From: an uncultured Candidatus Melainabacteria bacterium
GTDB taxonomy: Bacteria > Cyanobacteriota > Vampirovibrionia > Gastranaerophilales > Gastranaerophilaceae
Length of the DNA stretch: 33,605 nt
Assembly: GCA_934777245.1 (NCBI GenBank)
Contig: CAKVND010000020.1
Location: 1-33,605 of the forward strand
Direction: 5' to 3'
The position numbers and the translations under genes are program-made. Positions 23,262 to 33,605 of the stretch are shown in pieces (position 1 is the first letter of the stretch; each line of letters starts with the position of its first letter). Under the pieces are notes generated by a model. That model had not been told where the DNA came from. It worked only from the letters and a program-made list of their open reading frames with translations, and ran no database searches.

Positions 23262-25673
23262 TTATTGTTCTTTCTTGCTTGGAATTCTCATTGCATAGAA
23301 TGAGCGAATTACAAACACTAGCGCAACTATCAAAATCACAGCACCAGCTAATTTAGCGTGTTCTTTAAATGTTGGGTTTATTGCAATTTCCATTGCTAAC
23401 AAACCAAACAAAGTTGTGAACTTGATAATTGGGTTCATTGCAACTGATGAAGTATCTTTGAACGGGTCGCCAACTGTATCCCCAACAACTGTTGCTGCGT
23501 GCAAGTCAGTACCTTTTTCTGCCATGTCAACTTCAACGATTTTCTTTGCGTTATCCCAGCATCCACCTGCGTTTGCCATAAATACAGCTTGGAATAAGCC
23601 GAATACAGCGATTGCAATCAAGTAGCTTACGAAGAATGAAACCGGCGCTGAATCGTCACCTACCGGCGCAGACAAGCAAGCTAAAGCAAGCGCAAAACCG
23701 AACAATGCTATAAAGATATTATACATACCTTTTTGAGCGTATTGAGTACAAATTTTAACAACTTCTTTTGAATTAGTTAGATTTGCACACTTATCATCAG
23801 CTTCGCCTAATTTGATATTATCTTTAATATATTCTGTTGCAGAATAAGCACCTGTGGTAACTGCTTGCATAGAAGCTCCTGAGAACCAATAAATTACAGC
23901 ACCCCCTGCAATAAATCCAAGCAATGTATAAGGATTTAACAAGTTCAAAATCATTTCAGGCTGTATACCAAGTGTTTCTTTGATTACAAGAATCAATGAG
24001 AAAATCATTGTAGTAGCACCAACTACAGCTGTACCTATAAGAACAGGCTTTGAAGTTGCTTTAAATGTGTTTCCTGCACCATCATTTTCTTCCAAATATT
24101 TTTTAGCATTTTCAAAATCAGGTTTGAAACCGTAGTATTTTTCTATGCCTTCAGCAACATTCGGAATTTCTTCTATTAAAGATAATTCATAAACAGATTG
24201 AGCATTATCTGTTACAGGACCGTAGCTGTCTACAGCAATTGTAACAGGTCCCATTCCTAAGAAACCAAACGCTACAAGACCAAACGCGAATACTGACGGA
24301 TAAATCATCACATCGTTTGGAATGTATTGACTTGCAAAATAAGCTAATCCCATTAACAATACTACGATTGCTCCAATCCAGAAACCTGAGAAGTTTCCTG
24401 ATACTATACCTGATAGAATTGTAAGTGAAGCACCACCTTCTTTAGACGCTACAACAACTTCATGGGTGTGTTTAGCTTTAGGACTTGTAAATACTTTAGT
24501 TGCTTCCGGAATAAGAGCTGCACCCAAAGTACCGCAAGAAATTATGATAGATAGAACTAACCATAAGTTTTCGCCCATATCTTTTAGTAAATAATTACTT
24601 ACACCAAATGTCATAATAATTGATAAAATTGAAGTTATCCAAACAAGGCTTGTTAGAGGAGCTTCAAAATCGAATTTCTTTACATTCGCCATAAATGCTT
24701 TTGTTATGAAATTATTGAAACCATAAGCGATTACTGATGTAATAATCATCAAAAATCTCATTGTGAAAATCCAAGCCAATAATTGAACTTGATAATCTTT
24801 AAATACGCCTAACAAAATGAAGCTTACAAGAGCAACGCCTGTTACACCGTATGTTTCAAATCCGTCAGCAGTAGGCCCTATTGAGTCACCTGCATTATCA
24901 CCAGTACAATCCGCGATTACACCAGGGTTACGAGGGTCGTCTTCTTTAATACCGAATTGAATTTTCATCAAGTCAGAACCAATATCGGCAATTTTTGTAA
25001 AAATACCACCTGCTACACGAAGTGCTGATGCACCAAGTGATTCACCGATGGCAAAACCGATAAAGCAAGCGCCCGCAAGTTCACCAGGAACAAATAATAG
25101 AATTACAAGCATCATGATTAATTCTATTGATACAAGCAAAACACCAATACTCATACCTGCTTGAAGCGGAATATTTAAAATATTTAGCGGTTTGCCTTTT
25201 AAAGCGGTAAATGCAGTTCTTGAGTTTGCCAACGTGTTCATTCTGATACCAAACCAAGCTACCAAATATGAACCTAAAATACCTAAAACAGACCAACCTA
25301 AAATGATTAATACTGATTTAAGTGGCATTGCTTGAAGATACCAAAAATAAAAAGCAATACATAAACCAATTAGCACTTCTAGCGCTAAAAGGAATTTACC
25401 TTGCTGAACAAGATAAGTCTTACATGTTTCAAAAATTGTGTTACCAACGGCGTTCATTGCTTGATGAACATCAACTTTTTTAACTTCTCTGAACATCCAT
25501 AGCCCAAAAAGCACACCAAAAAATGAAACCCCTAAGCCAATAAGCAAAAGCGTATAGCTTTCAGGGTTTTCAACTTTGATATTTGGAACTACAAGAGAAG
25601 CTTCTCCGGCAAATGCCGGCGTAATCATTGTTAGCAATGCTGCAAACAATGACAAGGCTTGTTTTTTCAACAT
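23262..25673 (-). CDS. hppA: Membrane-bound ion-translocating pyrophosphatase
   Basis: An 803-aa polytopic enzyme that hydrolyses pyrophosphate and pumps H+ or Na+ across the membrane. Substrate-binding motifs are complete: 'FTKIADIGSDLMK' (225-237), 'EDDPRNPGVIADCTGDNAGD' (244-263), 'VDSYGPVTDNAQ' (481-492) and, near the C-terminus, 'VVGDTVGDPFKDTSSVAMN'. The first 22 residues look like a cleavable signal ('LLTMITPAFA'). In 'GNTFKATSK' (534-542) Lys538 occupies the Ala/Lys position that separates K+-dependent from K+-independent enzymes; Lys points to K+-independence. The 'IADIGSDLM..IKEDDPRNPGVIADCTGDNAGDS' style resembles the divergent bacterial group found in Flavobacterium and Chlorobium rather than the classic Rhodospirillum type. 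Ribosome site GGAGAG. A clear promoter lies upstream. Confidence 0.96.
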   Translation of the reverse strand: MLKKQALSLFAALLTMITPAFAGEASLVVPNIKVENPESYTLLLIGLGVSFFGVLFGLWMFREVKKVDVHQAMNAVGNTIFETCKTYLVQQGKFLLALEVLIGLCIAFYFWYLQAMPLKSVLIILGWSVLGILGSYLVAWFGIRMNTLANSRTAFTALKGKPLNILNIPLQAGMSIGVLLVSIELIMMLVILLFVPGELAGACFIGFAIGESLGASALRVAGGIFTKIADIGSDLMKIQFGIKEDDPRNPGVIADCTGDNAGDSIGPTADGFETYGVTGVALVSFILLGVFKDYQVQLLAWIFTMRFLMIITSVIAYGFNNFITKAFMANVKKFDFEAPLTSLVWITSILSIIMTFGVSNYLLKDMGENLWLVLSIIISCGTLGAALIPEATKVFTSPKAKHTHEVVVASKEGGASLTILSGIVSGNFSGFWIGAIVVLLMGLAYFASQYIPNDVMIYPSVFAFGLVAFGFLGMGPVTIAVDSYGPVTDNAQSVYELSLIEEIPNVAEGIEKYYGFKPDFENAKKYLEENDGAGNTFKATSKPVLIGTAVVGATTMIFSLILVIKETLGIQPEMILNLLNPYTLLGFIAGGAVIYWFSGASMQAVTTGAYSATEYIKDNIKLGEADDKCANLTNSKEVVKICTQYAQKGMYNIFIALFGFALALACLSAPVGDDSAPVSFFVSYLIAIAVFGLFQAVFMANAGGCWDNAKKIVEVDMAEKGTDLHAATVVGDTVGDPFKDTSSVAMNPIIKFTTLFGLLAMEIAINPTFKEHAKLAGAVILIVALVFVIRSFYAMRIPSKKEQ

Positions 25674-25719
25674 AACTCTCTCCTTCTTTTGTGAACTCTA
25701 GTTAAACACTAATATAGAT

Positions 25720-25748
25720 ATTATATATAATTTTTAGAGAATTTACAA
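25720..25748 (-). promoter_or_regulatory. Promoter of hppA
   Basis: On the minus strand TTGTAA (25748-25743) and a consensus TATAAT (25725-25720) are 17 bp apart. Transcription would start near 25713, giving a leader of about 40 nt. It sits just after the rpoC2 terminator, so hppA is a separate unit. Confidence 0.75.
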
Positions 25749-25764
25749 TAGCAAATGATAAAAT

Positions 25765-25802
25765 AAAAAAGCGGCAATTAAAATCTATTTAATCACCGCT
25801 TC
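25765..25802 (-). terminator. Rho-independent terminator of the rpoB-rpoC1-rpoC2 operon
   Basis: On the minus strand AAGCGG...CCGCTT closes a stem of about 15 bp that includes G-U pairs, followed by TTTTTT. It starts 24 bases after the rpoC2 stop. Confidence 0.85.
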
Positions 25803-25825
25803 TTATTATTTAATTCTAAAAATAA

Positions 25826-28800
25826 TTATTCATTATCAGAATTATTATCACCAACAAGTAAATCAGGTGCGCCGAACATACCTTCAATTTCTTCCAAAAT
25901 TGCAGATGGTTTGCGTGCTTGATTTCTTTGTGCTGCACGTTTTTGAGCTTCTTTATCTCTTTCTTCGTTAGCACAAGACAAGTGATAGAAACCTGTACCT
26001 GCCGGTATCAAACGACCGATAATAACGTTTTCTTTCAAACCTCTTAACAAGTCTTTTTTACCGTCTACGGCAGCTTCTGTCAAGATTCTTGTTGTTTCTT
26101 GGAATGAAGCAGCTGAAATGAATGATTCAGTATTCAATGAAGCTTTTGTGATACCTAACAACATGTATTCACAAGTTGCTTCTTGACCATCATGTTCTTT
26201 CACAGCTTTGTTTTCATTTTCAAAAGTTTGAACTTCAACCAACTCACCAGGAAGTAAGTTAGTATCACCAGAATCAACTACTTTAACTTTCTTAGTCATT
26301 TGACGAACGATAATTTCAATGTGCTTATCTGCGATTTCTACACCTTGTGAACGGTATACACGTTGAACTTCGTCTACCAAGTATTGTTGAGCTTCTTCAG
26401 GACCGCAAAGTCTGATTACGTCATGCGGATTCAAAGGACCACTTGTTAAAGGTTGACCTTTCTTAATCTTTTGACCGTTTTGAACAACGATACTTGCATC
26501 GATTGCAAACTTGATTTCAGATTTTGAACCGCCTTCAGTTTCCAAGAATAATCTAGGAACATCGTCTTCAATTTCGATTCTTGCAACACCATCAGCTTCT
26601 GCTAAAATAGCACAATCTTTTGGTTTTCTAGCTTCAAGTAATTCTTCTACTCTTGGAAGACCTTGAACGATATCGCCTGTTTTTTCTCTTTCGAATACCA
26701 ATGTAGCAAGCATATCACCACGTTGTACCAAAGAACCTTCTTCAACCTGTAACATAGTACCTGGGCTGATTAAGTAAGGACGACCGTTTCTGATTGTAAC
26801 TGATTTTGCAGTAACATCAACAATCTTACCTGAAACAGGTGCTAATTCACCGGATTCAGCGACAACTGAATCTAACTTAATGAAATCACCTTTCTTAACT
26901 GATGGTTTTGATTTTGTTTCAACAGTTGTTTCAAAGTTAGCGCAGTTTAGAAGTAATCTTCTAGATTCTGCAACATCACCCTTAATAGAAGCAACACCGT
27001 CATTTAATGCAAGAACTTCTGTCTTAGCGATTGGAGTTTTAGCATCAATAACGTCACCGTTTGCAACTAATAATTCAGTTTGAAGTGAATTATTAAGCTT
27101 AGAATTTCCTTCCAATTCACGACGAACAATTAATGTTTCAAGAACAACAATCTTCAATTCGCCATTTTCATCAAGTTCTACCATACCTTTTAAGTGTGAT
27201 AAATAACCTTGCATTTGAAGAACCAAACTTGTTCTAGTTAAAGTAGCGCCGTCAAGATTTCTAACTCTAGCACCATCTTTGTATTGCAATTGAGTAACAG
27301 GAACAATATTGATTGATTCATCAGTTGTGTTGAATTCAATAGAAACTTCCTTAGGTTCAATATACATTGGTTGAACAGGTCTAACCAAGATTTGAACAGG
27401 TTTATCTTCTAATGATTCTTCTTCAAGAGCAGATGTATCAATATCTTCATCCAAATCATCAATGTCTAAATCATCAAAATCCATTTCCATCAAAGTTACG
27501 ATAGAAGTTTCTTTTGCCTTGATACCTTTAGCAATAACAGTACCTTCTTCAACAACAGATCCTTCTTCAACTTTTAATTCGGAAATACTTGGTAAAGTAT
27601 GAACTTCACCAGGTCTGATTGTAACTTCGTGAACAACGTCATTAAATTCTTTAAATTCTACAATACCGTCAATGTGGCAGTATACGTCTTTAACAACTTC
27701 TGTACCGGCAGTTACGAATGTGCCATTATCTACCATCTTCAATGAAGAATCTTTGTTAACTTGGTGAACTTCTTCCGGAACAAATACGATATTACCCGGG
27801 TTAGTAACGATTTGATTATCATCAACTTCTATATCAATGTATTTAATTTCACCTGAAGATGAAACTGAACATTCATCATCAACAAGTTCTGCGATAATCA
27901 TACCATTTTCAACTGTTGTATCAACAGGAGCTTTAACGATATATTTTTCACCTGTTTTATCAACAGTCCATAATTGTTCTTTCTTAGTTTGTTCGAAAGT
28001 TGCATTAGCAGGGTTCAAAGAAGCAATTACAATTGTAATTTCTTTACCTTGAACAATCTTATTAATTTTGTTTTTACCTGATTTAACTTCTTCTACAACT
28101 AAATCTTCTGCATAACGAACTTCACCACCGTGTTCAGAAATCATTAATGTTTCTGCTAATTTATCACCGGCTTTAACTTTTTGTTCATCAGCAACAAGAA
28201 CTTTTGAACCACCCGGTAAGTTATAAACATCACCACCGATAATCCAAACGATACCGTTTTTGTTAGCAGTTCTTGAAATGTTACCTTGTCTATCTTTCTT
28301 TTCGTCAGCAACGAAGTCTTCAAATAAGATTTCACCTGACATATCAGCATTAATATCTTTTGTTGCTTTTTCTGTCAAACGACCGCCGTCATTAGCAGTT
28401 GGTTTGTATTCAGCAAGTTTGAAGTCTTTTTCAATCTTCATACCGTCAGCAAAGAATACTGTTGCACCTGCAGGAATATGGTAAGAAGTTGATTTTTTAG
28501 CACCCTTAACTTCGATATCAGCTTCATAAATAGAAACTCTAACAACATCACCATGTCTGGTTCTAAGTTCTCTTGTTTTAAGCTTAGATTCAACCGTACC
28601 GGCTTCAGTCGCGTGAATTTCCTTAGTAGCTTCTTTAACGCCAACCGCACCACCTGTGTGGAATGTTCTCATTGTAAGCTGTGTACCAGGTTCACCGATT
28701 GATTGAGCTGCAATAATACCGATTGCTTCACCAACATCAACTAATTTTTGAGTTGTCATTGCCCAACCATAACATTTTTGGCAAACACCGTATTCAAGAC

Positions 28801-29689
28801 CGCAAGTTAAACCTGAACGAACTTTAAGTTCTTGCAAGTTCAAGTGAGCGATTTTCTTGATATCTTTTCTATCCATTGTAGTATTTTTTGCTACAAGTAA
28901 AGTTTTTCCGTCTTCATCAAAGATATCTTGAGCAACAGTTCTACCCAATAATCTGTCGATTAGAGGAACAATAATATTGTCGCCGTCGGTAATAGGCTTC
29001 ATGTTAATGCTCTTGTCAGTACCGCAATCAGTATCACGAATAATAACATCTTGAGCAACGTCAACCAAACGTCTTGTCAAATAACCAGAGTCGGCTGTTT
29101 TCAACGCTGTATCTACCAAACCTTTACGAGCACCGTATGAAGAAATGATGTATTCAGTACAAGAAAGACCTTCTTTAAAGTTTGAAGTAATCGGCAAGTC
29201 GATGATTTGACCTTGTGCGTCTGCCATCAAACCTCTCATACCAACCAACTGAGAAACCTGTGATAAGTTACCTCTCGCACCTGAGAATGCCATCATATAT
29301 ACAGGGTTTAGTTTGTCAAAATTATCAACAACTTGCTCTGTCAACTTAGCTGTTGTTTCAGACCAAGTATCGATAACCTTTGTATATCTTTCAACTTCAG
29401 TAATTTCACCTTTTAAGTATCTGTTTGTTGACTTTTCGATTTCTGCTTCAGCTTCCTTTAATAATTCTTTTTTAGAATCCGGAACTGACAAGTCAGCGAT
29501 TGAAATTGTAACACCAGATTTTGTAGCGTATTTATAACCTAAATTCTTAAGTGTATTAGCCAATTCAGCAGTTTTAGCTCCGCCGTATTCTAGATACATT
29601 TGAGAAAGAAGCTTTTTCAATCCGCCTTTATCCATTTGTTTATTAATAAACGCTGGAGTTTGTTTTGCATGTGCGTATGTATTTTCCAT
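25826..29689 (-). CDS. rpoC2: RNA polymerase beta-double-prime subunit (RpoC2)
   Basis: A 1287-aa C-terminal part of the beta-prime subunit, encoded separately as in Cyanobacteria and plastids. The start 'NKGG..L'-like region and '[19 protein letters not shown]' (49-67) match the funnel region of RpoC2. Cys222, 296, 303 and 306 form the second zinc site. The bridge helix/trigger loop start '[18 protein letters not shown]', 'RTFHTGGA' (to 348) is followed by about 650 residues of beta-rich sandwich-barrel repeats, including a very acidic stretch near 733-762. The trigger loop then resumes at '[17 protein letters not shown]' (about 1005). This matches the SI3 insertion of Cyanobacteria in place and size. 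The clamp end ('[15 protein letters not shown]...[16 protein letters not shown]') is intact. ATG with AAGGGA upstream, 27 bp after rpoC1. Confidence 0.97.
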   Translation of the reverse strand: MENTYAHAKQTPAFINKQMDKGGLKKLLSQMYLEYGGAKTAELANTLKNLGYKYATKSGVTISIADLSVPDSKKELLKEAEAEIEKSTNRYLKGEITEVERYTKVIDTWSETTAKLTEQVVDNFDKLNPVYMMAFSGARGNLSQVSQLVGMRGLMADAQGQIIDLPITSNFKEGLSCTEYIISSYGARKGLVDTALKTADSGYLTRRLVDVAQDVIIRDTDCGTDKSINMKPITDGDNIIVPLIDRLLGRTVAQDIFDEDGKTLLVAKNTTMDRKDIKKIAHLNLQELKVRSGLTCGLEYGVCQKCYGWAMTTQKLVDVGEAIGIIAAQSIGEPGTQLTMRTFHTGGAVGVKEATKEIHATEAGTVESKLKTRELRTRHGDVVRVSIYEADIEVKGAKKSTSYHIPAGATVFFADGMKIEKDFKLAEYKPTANDGGRLTEKATKDINADMSGEILFEDFVADEKKDRQGNISRTANKNGIVWIIGGDVYNLPGGSKVLVADEQKVKAGDKLAETLMISEHGGEVRYAEDLVVEEVKSGKNKINKIVQGKEITIVIASLNPANATFEQTKKEQLWTVDKTGEKYIVKAPVDTTVENGMIIAELVDDECSVSSSGEIKYIDIEVDDNQIVTNPGNIVFVPEEVHQVNKDSSLKMVDNGTFVTAGTEVVKDVYCHIDGIVEFKEFNDVVHEVTIRPGEVHTLPSISELKVEEGSVVEEGTVIAKGIKAKETSIVTLMEMDFDDLDIDDLDEDIDTSALEEESLEDKPVQILVRPVQPMYIEPKEVSIEFNTTDESINIVPVTQLQYKDGARVRNLDGATLTRTSLVLQMQGYLSHLKGMVELDENGELKIVVLETLIVRRELEGNSKLNNSLQTELLVANGDVIDAKTPIAKTEVLALNDGVASIKGDVAESRRLLLNCANFETTVETKSKPSVKKGDFIKLDSVVAESGELAPVSGKIVDVTAKSVTIRNGRPYLISPGTMLQVEEGSLVQRGDMLATLVFEREKTGDIVQGLPRVEELLEARKPKDCAILAEADGVARIEIEDDVPRLFLETEGGSKSEIKFAIDASIVVQNGQKIKKGQPLTSGPLNPHDVIRLCGPEEAQQYLVDEVQRVYRSQGVEIADKHIEIIVRQMTKKVKVVDSGDTNLLPGELVEVQTFENENKAVKEHDGQEATCEYMLLGITKASLNTESFISAASFQETTRILTEAAVDGKKDLLRGLKENVIIGRLIPAGTGFYHLSCANEERDKEAQKRAAQRNQARKPSAILEEIEGMFGAPDLLVGDNNSDNE

Positions 29690-29716
29690 CTTTTATTTTT
29701 CCCTTTTAATCTTTAA

Positions 29717-31426
29717 CTACACTAAAGCTGATCTAACTGCTTCGTTGAATATAATTCTACCAACAGTTGTTTCAATTCTCTTACCTTTTTCATCACGAAC
29801 TACAATCTTGTCATGAAGTGTAATTACTTTAGCTTCTAAAGCTGAAATAGCGTCTTGGAAGCTATAGAAGTAACCTTGTACATCTTGTTCAGGATTTTTC
29901 ATAATAGTTAAGTAGTACATACCTAATACCATATCCTGAGAAGGTGTGATGATTGGCTTACCGTTAGCAGGAGCCAAGATATTGTTTGTAGCCAACATAA
30001 GCATTCTAGCTTCAGTTTGAGCCTCAATTGATAGAGGAACGTGAACAGCCATTTGGTCACCGTCGAAGTCGGCGTTAAATGCCGTACATACCAATGGGTG
30101 AAGTTGAATTGCACGACCTTCTACTAATTTAGGTTCAAATGCTTGAATACCTAATCTGTGAAGGGTCGGTGCTCTGTTCAACATAACAGGGTGTCCATCA
30201 ATAATTTCTTCTAAGATATCCCAAACTCTAGCGTCTGAGCGTTCAATCATTTTCTTAGCAGATTTAATGTTTTGAACAAATCCTCTTTCGATAAGTTTAT
30301 TAACAACAAACGGTTTGAATAATTCAATTGCCATTTCTTTAGGCAAACCGCATTGGTTAAGTTTTAATGTAGGACCAACTACGATAACTGAACGACCTGA
30401 GTAGTCAACACGTTTACCTAACAAGTTTTGACGGAAACGACCTTGTTTACCTTCAATGATGTTAGACAATGATTTCAACGCTCTGTTGTTTGGACCAACA
30501 ACAGTTCTACCACGTCTGCCGTTATCAATAAGTGCGTCAACAGCTTCTTGAAGCATACGTTTTTCGTTTCTAACGATAATTTCAGGAGCGCCCATTTCCA
30601 ACAATCTTTGTAAACGGTTGTTTCTGTTGATTACACGTCTATATAAATCGTTCAAATCAGATGTAGCAAATCTGCCACCGTCCAATTGAACCATTGGTCT
30701 TAAATCAGGAGGAGTTACAGGAAGTACATCCATAACCATCCAAGTTGGGTCAGTTTCAGAAGAAATTAAAGAATCTAACAATCTTAATCTCTTAATTAAC
30801 TTACCTTTTCTTTGAACAGAAGTTACATGACCTGCTAGTTCAGTTCTAATTTCTTCTGCCAATTCTTTAACATTAATTTCACCTAAAAGTTTTTTGATAG
30901 CTTCTGCACCAATACCAACTTCTAACTTAGATTCTTCGTTTTCCATAATGAAATCTTCGTATTCTTCTTCAGAAAGAAGTTGAAGTTTCTTGAATGGGCT
31001 GTCAGCCGGATCAATAACTACATAGTTATTAAAATAGATAACTTGTTCAAGATCTTTTAATGTCATATCTAAAAGTAAACCAAGATAAGATGGAATACCT
31101 TTCAAGAACCAAATGTGAGAAACAGGAGCAGCAAGTTTGATGTGTCCCATTCTATGACGTCTTACTTTTGAATCAGTAACTTCAACGCCGCATCTTTCAC
31201 AAATGATACCTTTATGACGAACTCTTTTATATTTACCGCAATAGCATTCCCAGTCCTTTGTAGGCCCGAAAATTCTTTCGCAGAATAAACCATCTCTTTC
31301 AGGTTTAAGGGTTCTATAGTTAATAGTTTCAGGTTTTGTAACCTCGCCATAAGACCACTTCAAAATTCTTTCAGGTGAAGCAATGCTTATGCGTATATAA
31401 TCAAAATAATCAATACTTGTAGACAA
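29717..31426 (-). CDS. rpoC1: RNA polymerase gamma (N-terminal beta-prime) subunit (RpoC1)
   Basis: A 569-aa N-terminal part of beta-prime. I start it at the TTG at 31426, with AAGGAG 9 nt upstream, which yields '[20 protein letters not shown]', matching known RpoC1 starts. A longer frame from 31471 would overlap rpoB and add 15 residues that do not belong. Zinc-ribbon cysteines are 61, 63, 76 and 79 ('[15 protein letters not shown]', 'CERCG'). The catalytic Mg2+ motif NADFDGD is at 451-457. The protein ends after '[14 protein letters not shown]', near the usual split point. It is 13 bp after rpoB and 27 bp before rpoC2, all in one operon. Somewhat shorter than typical cyanobacterial RpoC1 (about 620 aa). 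Confidence 0.97.
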   Translation of the reverse strand: MSTSIDYFDYIRISIASPERILKWSYGEVTKPETINYRTLKPERDGLFCERIFGPTKDWECYCGKYKRVRHKGIICERCGVEVTDSKVRRHRMGHIKLAAPVSHIWFLKGIPSYLGLLLDMTLKDLEQVIYFNNYVVIDPADSPFKKLQLLSEEEYEDFIMENEESKLEVGIGAEAIKKLLGEINVKELAEEIRTELAGHVTSVQRKGKLIKRLRLLDSLISSETDPTWMVMDVLPVTPPDLRPMVQLDGGRFATSDLNDLYRRVINRNNRLQRLLEMGAPEIIVRNEKRMLQEAVDALIDNGRRGRTVVGPNNRALKSLSNIIEGKQGRFRQNLLGKRVDYSGRSVIVVGPTLKLNQCGLPKEMAIELFKPFVVNKLIERGFVQNIKSAKKMIERSDARVWDILEEIIDGHPVMLNRAPTLHRLGIQAFEPKLVEGRAIQLHPLVCTAFNADFDGDQMAVHVPLSIEAQTEARMLMLATNNILAPANGKPIITPSQDMVLGMYYLTIMKNPEQDVQGYFYSFQDAISALEAKVITLHDKIVVRDEKGKRIETTVGRIIFNEAVRSALV

Positions 31427-31439
31427 TTTTCCTATCTCC

Positions 31440-33605
31440 TTATATTTCGCCCAATGTTGCTGAAGTATCAAAGAAATTAATATTTAATAACTCTGAATCA
31501 ATATCTGACAATGTTCTCTTTGGCGCAGCTTTGCGCAAATCTTCCATATCAGACATCAAATCAACTTCAACGCCATTTTTCTTAGCAACTGTAATATCTA
31601 AACCGATACTTTGCAATTCTCTTACAAGTACCTTAAATGATTCCGGAATACCAGGTCTTGGAATGTTATCACCCTTAACGATTGATTCGTAAGCTCTATT
31701 ACGTCCGTTTACATCATCGGATTTAATAGTCAACATTTCTTGAAGTGTGTAAGCCGCACCATAAGCTTCCAATGCCCAAACTTCCATTTCACCGAATCTT
31801 TGACCACCGAATTGAGCTTTACCACCCAAAGGTTGTTGTGTAACTAATGAGTAAGGACCGGTTGAACGAGCGTGAATCTTATCATCTACCAAGTGAACAA
31901 GTTTCAAGATGTAAGATAGACCAACTGCAATCGGTTCATCAAACGGTTCACCTGTTCTACCATCGATTAGGTAAACTTTACCGTCTTCTCTAACCCAATC
32001 ACAACCTGATTCTTTAATACCTCTTAGAAGTTCAGCCTTAGTTGCGATTTCTGATTGGTTATCACCATATCTTTCATCGAATGAAGGTGCTTCATAGTGT
32101 TCACCTGTCAAGTATGCAGCCAAACCTAACAAGCATTCGTAAGTTTGACCAACGTTCATACGAGAAGGAACACCTAGTGGGTTCAATACGATATCAACAG
32201 GAGTACCGTCTGGTAAGAATGGCATATCTTCTTTAGGAAGAATTCTTGAAACAATACCCTTGTTACCGTGACGACCTGAAAGTTTATCACCTACAGATAC
32301 CTTACGTTTTTGAGCGATATAAACTCTAATTACTGTATTTGCTCCCGGTGGCAATTCATCGCCCTTTTCTCTGTCAAATACCTTAACATCAAGTACTCTA
32401 CCGCCTTCACCGTGAGGAACTCTTAGTGAATTATCTTTAACATCTCTTGCTTTTTCAGCAAAGATTGCTCTTAACAATTTTTCTTCAGGCGGATGCTCAG
32501 ATTCACCTTTTGGTGTAACTTTACCAACAAGGATATCATCTGCATAAACTCTAGCACCGATACGAACAATACCACGTTCATCCAAATGTCTTAAAGCTTC
32601 TTCAGAAACGTTTGGAATTTCTCTTGTGATTTCTTCCGGTCCAAGTTTAGTTTGTCTTGCATCTATTTCTAATTTTTCGATGTGAACTGATGTAAAGATG
32701 TCATCGTGAACGCATCTTTCTGAAAGCAAGATAGCATCTTCGAAGTTATAGCCTTCCCAAGGCATATATGCTACCAAAATGTTTTTACCGATTGAAAGTT
32801 CACCGCAGCTTGTTGAAGCACCATCGGCGATTACATCACCTGCTTCAATCTTATCGCCTTCCTTAACAATTGGTTTTTGGTTAATACATGTATCTTGGTT
32901 AGAACGTACATATTTCATTAATGTATGTAAATGCTGTTTACCGGCTTGGTCAGTGATGATAATTTCTTCACCTGTTACACGAGAAACAACACCGCTAACT
33001 CTTGCACAAACTACCATACCTGAGTCTTTTGCAACTCTTCTTTCCATACCTGTACCAACAACCGGTCTTTCAGTAATTAGAAGAGGTACTGATTGACGTT
33101 GCATGTTTGAACCCATCAATGCACGGTTCGCGTCATCGTGTTCAATGAACGGAATCATAGAAGTCGCAACAGAGATAATCTGAATTGGACAAACTCCCAT
33201 ATAGTCAACTTTTGAAGAATCACTCATAATGAATTCTGATCTGTAACGAACCGGAATTTGAGCAGCTTTAAATGTGTTATCAGGGTTCAATTGAACGTCT
33301 GCAGGTGCACATCTGAAGTTTTCATCTTCGTCAGCTGTCATGTAAACAACTTCGTCTGTAACCTTACCATCTTTAACAACAAAGAATGGAGATTCTACGA
33401 AACCATAGTCATTAACTCTTGCGTGTGTAGCTAATGAACCAATCAAACCTGCGTTTGGACCTTCTGGAGTTTCAATCGGACAAATACGACCGTAGTGAGA
33501 AGGGTGAATATCACGAACCGCGAAACCGGCTCTTTCTCTTTGTAAACCACCAGGTCCTAATGCTGAAATACGTCTTTTGTGAGTCAATTCAGCAAGTGGG
33601 TTAAT
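31440..33605 (-). CDS. rpoB: RNA polymerase beta subunit (RpoB), C-terminal 721 residues; 5' end beyond window
   Basis: The visible part begins in '[20 protein letters not shown]' and runs to the stop at 31440. It contains the conserved C-terminal half: '[20 protein letters not shown]', the catalytic-core lysine region '[19 protein letters not shown]', 'MNVGQ', '[20 protein letters not shown]', and the end region that packs against beta-prime. The first residues are the distal part of the rifampicin-binding cluster; the equivalents of E. coli His526, Arg529, Ser531 and Leu533 are unaltered. The gene's start lies right of the window. It is the first visible gene of the rpoB-rpoC1-rpoC2 operon. 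Confidence 0.98.
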   Translation of the reverse strand: MNPLAELTHKRRISALGPGGLQRERAGFAVRDIHPSHYGRICPIETPEGPNAGLIGSLATHARVNDYGFVESPFFVVKDGKVTDEVVYMTADEDENFRCAPADVQLNPDNTFKAAQIPVRYRSEFIMSDSSKVDYMGVCPIQIISVATSMIPFIEHDDANRALMGSNMQRQSVPLLITERPVVGTGMERRVAKDSGMVVCARVSGVVSRVTGEEIIITDQAGKQHLHTLMKYVRSNQDTCINQKPIVKEGDKIEAGDVIADGASTSCGELSIGKNILVAYMPWEGYNFEDAILLSERCVHDDIFTSVHIEKLEIDARQTKLGPEEITREIPNVSEEALRHLDERGIVRIGARVYADDILVGKVTPKGESEHPPEEKLLRAIFAEKARDVKDNSLRVPHGEGGRVLDVKVFDREKGDELPPGANTVIRVYIAQKRKVSVGDKLSGRHGNKGIVSRILPKEDMPFLPDGTPVDIVLNPLGVPSRMNVGQTYECLLGLAAYLTGEHYEAPSFDERYGDNQSEIATKAELLRGIKESGCDWVREDGKVYLIDGRTGEPFDEPIAVGLSYILKLVHLVDDKIHARSTGPYSLVTQQPLGGKAQFGGQRFGEMEVWALEAYGAAYTLQEMLTIKSDDVNGRNRAYESIVKGDNIPRPGIPESFKVLVRELQSIGLDITVAKKNGVEVDLMSDMEDLRKAAPKRTLSDIDSELLNINFFDTSATLGEI

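Overview
The window is AT-rich and bacterial. Three things point to a non-photosynthetic relative of Cyanobacteria (Melainabacteria/Vampirovibrionia, most likely a gut Gastranaerophilales). First, the RNA polymerase beta-prime subunit is split into separate rpoC1 and rpoC2 genes. Second, rpoC2 carries an extra block of about 650 residues where Cyanobacteria carry the SI3 insertion. Third, no photosynthesis gene is present, and several large proteins match no family I recognise. The lineage is an inference from these features; no 16S gene is present.

Layout, left to right. 1-1259: the 5' part of an aldo/keto reductase gene, divergent from a LysR regulator. 1557-4459: two divergent unrecognised genes (717 aa and 191 aa). 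4559-7531: a small XRE regulator, then a two-gene surface O-acylation pair (an SGNH-like protein and an AlgI-type MBOAT). 7536-7676: a cluster of palindromic repeats. 7699-10800: marR-emrA-emrB on the minus strand, a MarR-controlled drug efflux operon. 10811-13430: an interrupting cassette with an XRE regulator and a LysM/glycine-zipper protein, bounded by repeats. 13434-14792: the outer-membrane channel gene of the efflux system. 14889-16907: aroE and an ATP-grasp gene. 16908-17641: a long repeat-rich intergenic region with strong hairpins. 17642-21145: a 1167-aa J-domain protein containing a nearly perfect 644-bp internal duplication. 21414-23208: holA-holB (DNA polymerase III delta and delta-prime). 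23262-25673: hppA, a membrane pyrophosphatase. 25826-33605: rpoC2, rpoC1 and the 3' part of rpoB, all on the minus strand.

The most informative reading concerns the efflux locus. The same 20-bp palindrome lies in front of marR (10811-10830) and in front of the outer-membrane channel gene (13396-13415). The match runs on for 50 bp (42 identical) and reaches past the channel gene's start codon. This suggests an ancestral divergent pair, marR <- operator -> channel gene, making one co-regulated tripartite pump. That pair would have been split by a roughly 2.5-kb insertion carrying the XRE/LysM genes and flanked by a second pair of longer direct repeats. The LysM protein has a peptidoglycan-binding N-terminus, two 24-residue repeats and a glycine-zipper C-terminus, so it is a candidate cell-surface or membrane-active effector. 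The right-hand flanking repeat is a 469-bp element with 24-bp terminal inverted repeats and several nested hairpins. The left-hand copy looks like its internally deleted form.

Housekeeping genes (aroE, holA, holB, hppA, rpoB, rpoC1, rpoC2) are confident calls. The 717-, 191-, 315- and 1167-aa proteins are lineage-type proteins of unknown function, described only by visible domains and repeats. No tRNA, rRNA, CRISPR array or transposase gene was seen.
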